Of a stretch of DNA of 64,000 nucleotides, positions 38,204 to 49,600 are shown piece by piece (within the stretch, counting starts at the first letter, position 1; each line of letters starts with the position of its first letter). Origin of the DNA: Siphonodentalium dalli. Lineage: Eukaryota; Mollusca; Scaphopoda; Gadilida; Siphonodentaliidae. The notes beneath the pieces are model-generated. The model was not told the DNA's origin, ran no database searches, and saw only the letters and a list, made by a program, of their open reading frames with translations. The stretch covers positions 56,787,949 through 56,851,948 of the forward strand of contig CP136065.1 of the NCBI GenBank assembly GCA_032622095.1. The letters are read 5' to 3'. The position numbers and the translations under genes were made by a program.

Positions 38204-38578
38204 TAAGAGATGGTTCTACAAATGGCCTGATTTAGTGTACAGTACCCCTGTAACTGTGTAATTTTCCATTATATGTTAGCTAACAAACGTCCATTATACA
38301 CAATTTATACGCACGACTTTGTACCGATTGTACCATGCAAGGTCACTCATAAAACAATAGAAAGCATAATGCAAGCCGCGATTAAAAGCACTGCTTTCTC
38401 TGACTTGGATGTGGTCGCTCTGTTTGATCTGTCTTTGGGTCCACAAATGAATTTTATGTTCCGACTAGTTCTTTTTCCGTTCACAGACCTGAAAAACGAC
38501 ACGAGGGGAGGCTATAGTATACGCCGAATATTCGTTCTACTATCCCCTATAGCGGAGTTTAGACCAAGTGACCCGCTC

Positions 38579-38978
38579 ATTTAAGAGGGAGGTAAAGCGG
38601 CAACATTTGAATGGGGATTTCAGTTTGAACAAACCTTACAAAGCGCAGGTGACCATATCATACCTTTTTGGAAAATTTGAAGACATCTAGTGACAACGCG
38701 AAGCGGAGTTTTGATTTTCATCCCAGGTTGGATATTATTGGACATTATTAAAAAGTAGGGCACCGTTGTTTATCATTGTTTATAATATTTCCATCAAATG
38801 TCACAAAACAAAACATAAAATGAAAAATCTGCTTTGCGTTGTCACTAGATATATGCTCAAACATTCCAACAAGACATGAAGTATTATTCTACGGTTTGTA
38901 AATATTAAGTAATCTTGTCTTGAAAATTAACACTTAATTTCCCATTTAAATGTTGCCGCTTTACATCCCTCTTAAAAT
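38579..38978. mobile_element. Non-autonomous element with ~36 bp TIRs
   Basis: Left end ATTTAAGAGGGAGGTAAAGC and the inverse of right end GCTTTACATCCCTCTTAAAA agree over about 36 bp. A second inverted pair lies inside (CATCTAGTGACAACGCGAAG / GCGTTGTCACTAGATAT). No gene was seen. Confidence 0.75.
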
Positions 38979-40149
38979 TACTAATGAACATTTATAAAAA
39001 CCCTAGTAACCGTTTTTCCATAAAATATTTCATATTTGTTCTGATCTCCACATGAATTGTCAAATCAAGCGGGAATTTAACAAATAAAAAAATCAATTTA
39101 TCACGTTGTTTACATTAATTCGGAAGAATTCAAACTCGTTTTTACCAACAAAAACAGATGTGATTGCATGTACTTACACAGCATAATATATATATACGAA
39201 ATTAACATAAAGCAACATGGAAAAGGCTTGTGAATCAGCGGTGGAACATGTTTACACAGAATGGATTAGCGATGTTTACACCAACGAATCGTTGGCTTCA
39301 GCTCGGGAGATTCACAGCTGTCCTCTCTCGCGCTGGATAAAATGGCATCTGCTGAAAGCACGACCAGAGTATTCTGCACGACTTAAACAAATTCTATGAA
39401 AATGAACACGACCACGCACTGACTAAATGCAACTCCCTATCAATATGCAATCTGTGAAACATGTATTGGGGATGAATTATTTATGCCCATGGCGTTGAAA
39501 AAAATTTCTTCCTGTATTAACTGAGGGACAGTGCTCTGCAAGTATTGTGCTTGGTGGCAACAATGTTATTGTCACCAACGATGCTGAGTCAACCAGAATC
39601 AACATAATTATAGATATAGCCACTTTCCACTTCATCAGTTGCACTCTTTTAAGAGGCGAAATCGCCAAATGTAACACTGGTTGACTCTAGACGGCTGTCC
39701 AAATGGACCTACAATACAATGGCATGTGGACTACTCTGTGAATAGCTGTGTATATAAAACTTTATACCTGTATTAGTATGTACTGTGTGTATATACTTTC
39801 TCTGCATATGGAGGCAATAAATCATATCAGGACAACGGATATCTGCACCAGCTGATTTCAGTCGAAGGAAACTTGAAATATCACTAGTTTCCTGTTCATG
39901 TTCAACTCAGGGGCGTAGCTATGGGATCTTGACTCAATTGCTACCCAGGTAAAGGCATTGTCATGTTACTACAAAAGATGTATGCATGGGTTGCATGTAT
40001 AGCAAGGGCGGTTATACGGACATTTCATGATTTAAAATGTGGAAGATTAGCATAGGTGGACATTAGTGAGAGTTCCAACAACTACACTGACCCACAAACC
40101 TACACGAGGGGTGTATGGCAATTAAAGGGGGGATGTACACTAAATCCGG
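38979..40149. other. No secure gene; one 61-codon frame at 39217-39399 (+)
   Basis: The plus-strand frame starts in AAGCAACATGG and encodes MEKACESAVEHVYTEW and a basic C-terminus ending ARLKQIL. It has a plausible start context but no recognised domain and no splice context. It could be a small gene, an exon or chance. Confidence 0.25.
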
Positions 40150-40350
40150 CCATTTATGGGAAAACATACATGCATGCTCTATGAACAATACAAACAACAT
40201 GGTAATTATAATGAATATGTGTTTATGACTCGAGTCATAAACCCATTTTCATTAAAATTATGACGCGAGTCATAAATCAGTTTCATTATAATGACCATGT
40301 TGTTTGCATCGTTCATAGAGCACACAAGTGTATTTTGTACTAAGCCATGA
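40150..40350. mobile_element. Foldback MITE (AGTGCAAAATACAC family), copy 2
   Basis: GCTCTATGAACAATACAAAC and its inverse surround TTATGACTCGAGTCATAAAC. The right edge reads GTGTATTTTGTACTAAGCC. Confidence 0.75.
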
Positions 40351-40464
40351 TCAATGACAGATTACAATATACACAACATGACCTCGTGTGGGTATAATGA
40401 AGGTATGAGAACTAGCATATATATGATGATAAACATGAATTTAAATATTTGAATAAAAACTGAC

Positions 40465-40608
40465 CTGGTTCTCAGTCTCAGTACGACACCTTCACAACAT
40501 TCTTTTCGGTCACCCGCTATGATCTCCCAATCAGATCTCCCTTCCTGAAGAAACTCAACATTAAGTCCTGGAATCTCAGTATTCACATACACAGTCCCAT
40601 TGGAGTAC
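40465..40608 (-). CDS. Hexosaminidase exon: C-terminal CHB_HEX_C domain
   Basis: The acceptor is TTCCAG/GTAC and the donor AG/GTCAGT. It reads (K)YSNGTVYVNTEIPGLNVEF and GVVLRLRTR, matching the small C-terminal beta domain of chitobiases. The phase fits the previous exon exactly (AA plus G gives Lys). The exon ends two bases into the last Arg codon, so at least one more exon is expected at lower coordinates; I could not identify it. Confidence 0.85.
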
Positions 40609-43600
40609 CTGGAACATTAAATTCTTTCCATTACATCCATGCTTCATGCATCACCAAGTGTGGAACACTGGTTGTTATAATTCTTATGGTTTAAACCTTT
40701 AAATATGAATTATCCGAATTAACGCTCCTAAATTACTATTTCTTTGGCTTGGGGGGGGGGGGGGTAAAATATTTGATTCGTGTCGAGGAACCACCCAGCA
40801 AAGATCAGAGTGATCAGATATCGATTTTTGAAGTTTGTTATTTCTCGGGATGTGCTAATATTTGTGGCCCAGAAAAACGTCGTCAAACCTGGTCAAACGG
40901 ACGGTCTCTGACAAAATTGCGGATGAAGATTATCAAGTGGTAATACGGCCAAATTTCGTGATACTCAAGTAATAATACGCCATATTTCGTTGATGTTGAT
41001 AAATAACACGTTTTGGAAAATTTGATACCTTAGTTGACAGTGATTAGTATTATTTTGTTGCAATTAATCGATTCTGATAACTAAAGCGTATTTTTAAGAA
41101 ATGTTGTTGATGTTGTTGTTGTATCTTGATGATATTGGGACCGTCTCATCGGATTGATTACCTTTATAGACTAAACACTTGCTGACAATGAGGCAATGTT
41201 TCGTAAATAACTTCGCCAAACGTTTGTGTTGAACTTATTATCTGGCCATATACTCCAATATGCCAACTGACTTAAGGATAATTGACTGACTAAATCATAT
41301 ATGTCCTCTGTATTTGTAAGTTCCAGCCATTTAAATAAATGTATCCTCTCCCGACGGTCCCGAGTATCCCAAATGTCACAAAAGTTAAACTCACGCATGT
41401 TAATGCTATATAGTGCTGGTAACGCAATTATCAATGCTGTGAAGAGAGAAGTAGCGTTATTTTTTTCTCAAATTGTCATTTTTGCAGCACAATCTGTACT
41501 TATTTTTTCGAGATAACAAAACAACCAGAAAAACAAAACACACAATAAAAACAAACAAACATAGACAAACAAACAATAACTACGACTGTAGTCCAGGAAC
41601 TGTTCACTCTTGAAATCCACATGTTATCTTCGATATATAGAATCTTAACAGTTGGTATAAGAGAAGACAATAATGGATTTAATTCATTTGAGAGGTTAAC
41701 AGCATATTTTTCTTCTTATTTGACTCCTTAGTACCAAGAACTTCTAGAATTAGTAATAATGTCACAAAAAAGCATATCAAAAATAGTTTATTGTCTTGGT
41801 TCTATGAGAGGGAACGTAATTTGTGTCATAATGTTGAGTTATTTTTTGTTTATTTGTATCTAATAACACCATACCCCTCATATATTGCAACGAAGAATAA
41901 AGTAGTCAGAACTATTTCATCCCAACGAAAACAAATGTTATATGTAGTCTTGTCCACTTAAGAAATGGATGTTGATTTTGTTGCGTTCCATAGAGTATGG
42001 ATGCAAGTTGGTATGACAATTTGTGCGGAACGCGACGCGTTCCACATATACAAATGTCAGACCAACTTGCATCCATATTATTGAGGGTGTTTGTTTTCCA
42101 AAATGAAAATAGGAAATTTCTTGAATCTTGAAAAAATTAGTTCTGCTATCTTCAGATGTGATTAGTGATGTAATGGGTGTATAAAATACACTTGTGATAA
42201 AGTTCAATTTTACAGACTTTTGGAACTTGAACAGTGAATTTTTAAAGATCTTTCATACCATAACATAATATAATGTGTGCCTAAAATTTCCAACTAATAT
42301 ATTATAAAGTTATTATACAATGTTGTGTAGAGTATGTGTTTTTCTTGTACTCGTCCAGGTTGTGGTGAAAAGTCATATTGTCGAGTCCAATATGACTTTT
42401 CACCACAACCTGGACGAGTACAAGAAAAACTCATACTCTACACAACATTGTATAATGACATTTTTATTATCCATCAGTATGTTTATCAAAATTTTGGGAA
42501 TAAAACTTTAGTGGTTATTTTTGGTATTTGTCCAGCTGATTTGTCGGCACTAAATTCTCTATAAAAGCATGTATTTGATCATCAGAAAGCATGATTTGGA
42601 ACAGTAAACACGGAAATGAAAAAAATCAACGCGGAAGAGAAACGTCTGCTAAATCCACCAGTGTTGCGCGCGCGCATCACAATTTCACCGATTCATTTCG
42701 CAATAGTTAATTCGTGACGTCACAGAGTCCCGATAAAAAAAGTCAAATTGCACACTTGGGAGTCCAATATGACATTCGGGAGTCCAATATGAGTTTTTCC
42801 CGGATTATCGCGTGGCGACTTTTGCCCAATCATAAATAGTGTTAGTTAAGTGATGGATATAAAATATTCATTATTAATCATTAAGTGTGTGAAATATGAA
42901 TCACACGTACCAAATTTCCAACAAAATATCCAACCAGATCTTGAGAAAATGCAAATAGAAATAGCAGCAAAATCGTATGCAAAACGTGCGTCTAGCCCAT
43001 AACCCTCTCTATGCTATTTCCCTTCAATATATAGGACTCATTCTACACTTGTATAACCCACCCCCCCCCCAGATGAATAATGTACCATTCCAATGTATGC
43101 TTTTCTTACTGAATGGGAGATTCCATATAGTGATGAAAGGTTTAATCACTTACTTCGCTCCAGGTGGAGGTACCATATAACTCACACCTATGTCCTCTAA
43201 GCGGGATAACTCCTTGTACCCCACTATATTGATGAACCGCTTCCAATCCTGTGTTCTCTTCGGCAACCGCTCTTCAGACGATACCTCCCAATCTGCCTTG
43301 TGCCACGCCCTTTCAGCAAGGGCGATAAGTCTTGGGTATATGTGATAATCGAGGTGGTTGGAATTTCTTATCGTTTCGCTCCACAGCTGGCCTTGAATCC
43401 CTGTATTATATGCGTAGAACATGTGAATGACTAACATAAGTACAGTATTGCCCTAAATAATCGACTCCTTAACCACAGCAGAATTATGGTAACTTTACAG
43501 GATTTAGTCGGAAATATGGCTTGTTGCCATTCATCGGAAAGCTCTCACTGAGAGCTGTCCGATGAATGGCAACAAGCCATATTTCCGACTAAATCATGAA

Positions 43601-46600
43601 AAGTTACCCATAATTATGCTGTGATTAAGAAGTCGATTATTTAGGGCATTACTGTATATTCTGTCGCTGGTATTTACTATTCAGTAGGAAAAAGTTATCG
43701 TGGTCTCCGAGACTCAGAAACTTGCATATATAATTTATAAATGAGTAGATATTAACCCTTTCTCTACTAAATGGATTCTCCCAGTCAGTTAAAAAGTGTA
43801 CGTCTGAGTGGTCTATTATTGATTTGCAGGGACGTGCAGGGAATATAATTATGCACACGACAGATAAATAAACTACAGAAGGAGTCCTATTTATTGTCGT
43901 TTGTTGAACGTATTATCAGAACAGATTCCTATGGGATAACTACTCGTCAATGATGCTTTAGTATAGAAAGGGTTAATTTCAATGTGTCACCAACATCCCG
44001 GAAGATATTTTTGTGTGTCAATATGGCATATTTGAATCGTCTAATCAGGTCCAACCGGACACACCCGGTCCTGTTGAAATTTTGGGATTTTCAAGACTCC
44101 AATTTTGGGATTTTCAAGACTCAGCAATTTTATGAAATAATATTTCCACCACATATGTTTGATTTGCCACAGAAAGTTGGTGCTCTAAACATAAAAAATA
44201 AAAGTATTATGGTAAATGCCTCGGAGTAGAATAAGTGGATCAAATAAGGCCGATATGAACTTATTTGAATTGAAATACACATGTAAGCCCACATTTCGTT
44301 GAACGTTTAGGTCCATAATATTTTTTCCGCGAGAACAGGCTGTCGACACACAGATAGTGTTTTCAAGAACAATATGTAATGGCAGCTGAAACAGAAGCTT
44401 ATTAGTGATTTTACCGATGATATTTTCTGGTTTGTGAAGCTGAGCACATGGATGTGGGTTGGTTGAGCATACATCTGAGAGCTTAAGTTTCCGGCCACTC
44501 AGATCGTTGTCTACATTCGCGTACAAGTCATCCGGTATAAATCCAAACACCTTCCTGGTCGGAGTGTAGCGTGTCGCCCAATAAAACCCCCGGTCTTCAG
44601 GGTCTGGCTCGTACGGATGGTCAAAGTAAAGATGTGTGGCATGAGACATTATCACCTGGAATGGAGTCAACACAGTCTTGATTCATGACCGAATTGCATA
44701 TAGTCCAACCTTCCAACATTACGAGAAATCCGTGTTCCGGGCCGTTTATCGTATATTGACCATCCACATTGACCATTCGTGGATGGTCAAAATAAGTGCG
44801 TGGGTACGTGAGACATTATCGCCTGAAATAATATTAACACGCGGTCTTGGTTTATGGCGGTTTTTCCTAAAAATGTCCATTCCGGGTATTCATTCCGGGG
44901 TTGTATTCGAATCCGTAACCTGTTTGTTCGGAAAGGGCCAGTTATCAAGATATATCCGCAGTCGACACATCGAATGTCAGAGGTGCATAGTTACAAAATC
45001 CGACGACGTTATCATTTCGCGGGCTTGAATTGGCATTCCCAGAAAACCGGAAAGGGGGGATTCAACAGACCAACATGCATGGCATCTGCACCGTTTGCAA
45101 ACACCAAGAACGCGGATTTCAGTAAACCATTGTTGGTATTTATATCTGTGTACACAATAATGTCGAGTGTCTCATTCAAGATGCCCCACTGCATGGATTG
45201 GCGTTGATCGTGCACGATTTAAGGTGACGTAGCTATGGTGTCTTTCTCCTTTGATGGTCGTGGCAATTTTTTCGAGCATCAGTATAATGTAGGTCCGAGT
45301 ATGTCGGATGCAAGATTAAAGCACGACACATGCACCAGTGCGGTTACTTCCCTTGTGTCCTTCCGTACATCCATGCTCAGAAACAGGCTTTCAGCTCACA
45401 TATCACTCCTGGTTTAGTGCTCCTGCTGGTTGAATTGAAAGATTCTGGCAGGGCAAAACGATGCTGTTCAGAACAAGTACCTTTATTTCCCTATAAATTA
45501 GTTGTCATGTTTGCGGTGTTTGGATAATCCGACCGATTTGAGCAAAAGACAGTATCTGAATGAAACATTCAAGAACATATATATTTTTTAATATTTTTAT
45601 AACGGTAACACTGGTGTTAGCAAAACGACAGTGATAGCCATCAAATTATGGCTTGTTTGCAACAACAAACACTGCATGCTATTATTAAAATATATCAAAA
45701 TATACATTTGTTGAATGCTGTCTACACACAGTGGCTTTTCCTCGATTTGCTAAGATCAGCCAATAATCGCGAAAATGACAACTTTAAATGGCAATTCAGG
45801 ACACACCAGCATCACATAAATTTAACAGGACCACTTAACCATGGGCGTATATATAATGGTATATATACTGACCTTGTATTCTGCGTTGGCAAGGCGATAA
45901 GATTTGTCGAATTTTCGTGTATGCCACACATTATTCCAAGAATAAGCATACACCTTCTCATTTGCCAGCGACTGCCTGTCAAAAACTTGCTTCCCGTCAG
46001 AATTCATCAACCCATCCTCCCATCCACCTAAATTCAGGCCATAACCGGAAGTGATGTTGGAGACCCGTGATGCAAAATGAGCACGGAGAGCTTCTGTCCC
46101 GTCAGTTGGATTGTCGCGTAAGAAATCTTCACACACAGGACTGTTTAGCCACGCCCCGTGGGCCACCTCGTCGCCCCCAAAATGGAAGGTCTTGAGAATG
46201 TTTCCAGAAATCCTTGTGGTATTTTACCAGCTCCGATACAAGTTTCTCGATAAATGTGTACGTTGACTCTTGACATGGGTTGAGAGCATTGTCAGTAAAC
46301 ATCTGAATGCTAAGGTACTTAGATGTGTCATTCGCATCGGATAGAAGATACCAATTAGCACTGATTTCGTTGTCAGAACCCAAAGAATCTTTCCTTTCTT
46401 GCCTCCATTGCTTTTATTGCAGCATGGGTATGCCCAGGCATATCGAATTCTGGTATGATTTCAATATGACGCTCTCGTGCGTACCCCTAACAAGTCTATG
46501 TAGTCACCGACGGTGTAACTACCCGAGCCCGAGGTCGAAGATTCCGGGCCGGAACCTAGTTGTGGAACAAGACAGTATGAGTTGGTAAAATCGTGGCACC

Positions 46601-49600
46601 TCTGGCTTCCAACCTGAAAATAATGTAATAAAACACATCAACAATAATTAACATGAACAGCAGCTATAGATTAACTCTAATCTGGAATTGGTTAGTTAAT
46701 CCGAATATTTTTAAGACAAATAATGTCCACAATATTGACCAATATGCAATTTCTTCAAAATAGAAAAGATTTCTTGCCTCACAACGCGAATGAAGTTAGA
46801 CATTAGCTGGTGTTACAGGTACCAAAGGTCGGGAACCTACGTCATAATTTGCTGGGAAATGGTGGCAAGAATCGTCGTTTTCTTCTCCAATATATTAATA
46901 ACTCAACCAAAAAAAGATATCATTTTAACAGCTCACAATGAATCACTTCCCAATATAAAATTGACTCTCCAGAAGATGGAAGCGTTCAAGTGACCTTCGG
47001 TCGCCATTTAAAAAAAAACACGACGCATCTGTAACCCAGTAACCGGTTAGAGATGAATCGTATTTTTTCTGCACCAAAATCTGCCGTATATGTTTTTCGA
47101 GGTTGTGAAATTCAAACTCGAAAACCCCATTTATAACCAATCTGTTTGATATCCGTTTCTATTTTCAGTATCCGAAATAAGTTGTTAGCTCATTCGTCTA
47201 ATAGCTTGCTGATGTCTCATGGAATATAAAGAAGAAAAAACGAATGTTGAAATTGCCAAGCGTGTCATCATTCCACCATTTTCAGGCATATTATGACGTA
47301 GACCAAGTCTTCTCGGTCCACAACAGCTTGGGATATCGGTAAAGCAGCATCATTCAAACCGATATCTCAAGCTGTTGTGGATCGAGCAGGGTCCCGCTGG
47401 ACCAAAATTTACGTTTGCCAAATGCAAATATTTTTTGCCAAATTCTTTTACAATTTGCCAAATAATATCCCTGATAGTATAATTTCTGCAACATTGAGTG
47501 TTATTTTGTAGTTTATTATACAACAATAAACCAGTTACCGAACAATAAAATTGTAGAAGGGTTGCATCATCAGAAGGGCACATTACAAGAAGATTAGCTA
47601 TGTAAACACAACCACCACACTAAATACGGGTAATTCATCACCCATCAATACTAATGCTATCAGATTAACTACATCTTAATAAAGGTTTTAACTTTTCCAA
47701 GACCTTATAAAACACCACTAATATAATTATATTGTGAGAGTTGCCTGAAATGAATGACAAATATTTTTCAACTTTCTTGAGTAATTAAAAAGTGATTTGC
47801 CAAAACTTTTGCCAAATGAAAATATCTTTTGACAAAATTAATGTGAATTATTTTTGCCATTGGCAAATTTGGCAAGTGGTAGCGCGAACCATGGGACCAA
47901 GAAAACTTGGTCTAATTATGACGTATGTCCCCGGCCATGGGTACCCCTCTGAGTCCTCTCTTTTCACGAATTCCATTTCGCGATGTCCCTTGGACTAAAG
48001 GATAGCAAGTAGCAAATAAAATTAATAATAAATGAAATGTCATAAGAAAAGAACAGTCTGGTAGCTGTTGTAACTTGCCGTCGTGAGTTCCTCTAGCCCT
48101 CTGATTTCCAACCTCCAACCTTCGTCGTCACTTAGATGGAAATGCAGCTTATTCATCTTGTACATCGCCATTGCATCTAGCAAACGCATGACGTCACTGA
48201 CAGACTGGAAGTTCCTTGCAACATCAAGATGCATCCCTCTGTATTCGTATCTCGGTGAGTCTGTTATTCGTGTCTCATATATAGGGCCATACGCCAGCAA
48301 GCTCAATAAAGTCTGGATACCGTAAAACACCCCTGATGCGTCCGCTCCCGTTATGTCGATACTTGACTTCTCGGGGTCTATCGTAAGGCTATAGCTACCG
48401 GCATTCTTGTCGACGAGACTCCTGTCATCAATGGTCAGACGTATCGCCCCGATGCCACTTGTAACCGTGATGATACCAGATTTGTTGAGTTTATCTGCAA
48501 AAATAACTTATTTTGAATTGGAAACTCCTGTCAATCAAGTAATCACTGACATATTTATTCAACCAATCATCAACCAAGCCGATCATCTGCTGCATTGAAA
48601 ATTCTGACAAAGTTGGAAATGCGACTTTCATTGTTAAATTGGCCGATTTCAAACAACGTTTTTGCTGCCAAATCATAATGTCTCGAACTTGCGATGTGTG
48701 CACTGATGTTGCTATATGTGCAATGATGTTGGAAATTTATCTATGACTATAACAGCGTCTTTCATTTTGCACGATATTCATTATGCCTTTAATATTTAAA
48801 GATGAGAAAAGTGTATTATCTTGTGTGTGTGAACTAGCAAAATCAACTAATGTATTTAAGCAGACGATTTCGTCTCCCAGCAACCAATATTCGCCCCTAT
48901 GACTGGAATCGTTCCATTGTCTGTGATCAATCAACGAATTGCTTATATAATACAGGCATGTTCGTGGCACACACACCTGACTCGCTTTATAGCCAATTCC
49001 GACTTTTCCACAATAGCCACAACAATTGAACAAAATAACGATCTTAATCTGGTTTAAGGTGTTTGGTGGAAGACTAATATTATGGTATGCTAGCGACAGG
49101 GAGCTGAAAAATATATATCATTCAGTTTATAATAAAGGTCTGGAGTGCATGTACACAAAATGGTTGGGAAATACGAGTTCAAAGTCATCCAATGACTATA
49201 TAATGCTCGACGTTGTTCCAATGAAACTGGTGCAACCGGGAAGACAAATCGTTGTTGTACAGTAAGAATGTGCAAATCGCATTATTCTGGTTGTATTACT
49301 ATGACAACACGCCCACTACGCCACAACTAAGTTCAGAGCGTTAACTGCCAAGTGTTACGCGATCAATCAAGGGCTCGACTTGCAGGTGCAAAGAGACGAC
49401 TTGAGGTCATTGTGTACATCAAGAGCGTTGCAGTGTGAATGTTTTAAATTAGTATAAAGAATGTCCTTCAAATGTGTGTGAATTGACGACAATACAGGGT
49501 GACGACATCGGGGGGGGGGGGTCTCATCCCAACTTTGGTCAAATTGTTAAAAAGTTGGAAATTTCATGCCTGACACAACATAAGTTGGAAATTTCAGACC

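Noticed and set aside
41171-41434. Minus-strand 87-codon frame as a missing hexosaminidase exon
   Set aside because: The sequence does not resemble any GH20 segment, and the two neighbouring exons already join in phase.
44854-45207. Plus-strand 117-codon frame
   Set aside because: No domain; opposite strand has equally long frames and it lies in an intron of the minus-strand hexosaminidase gene.
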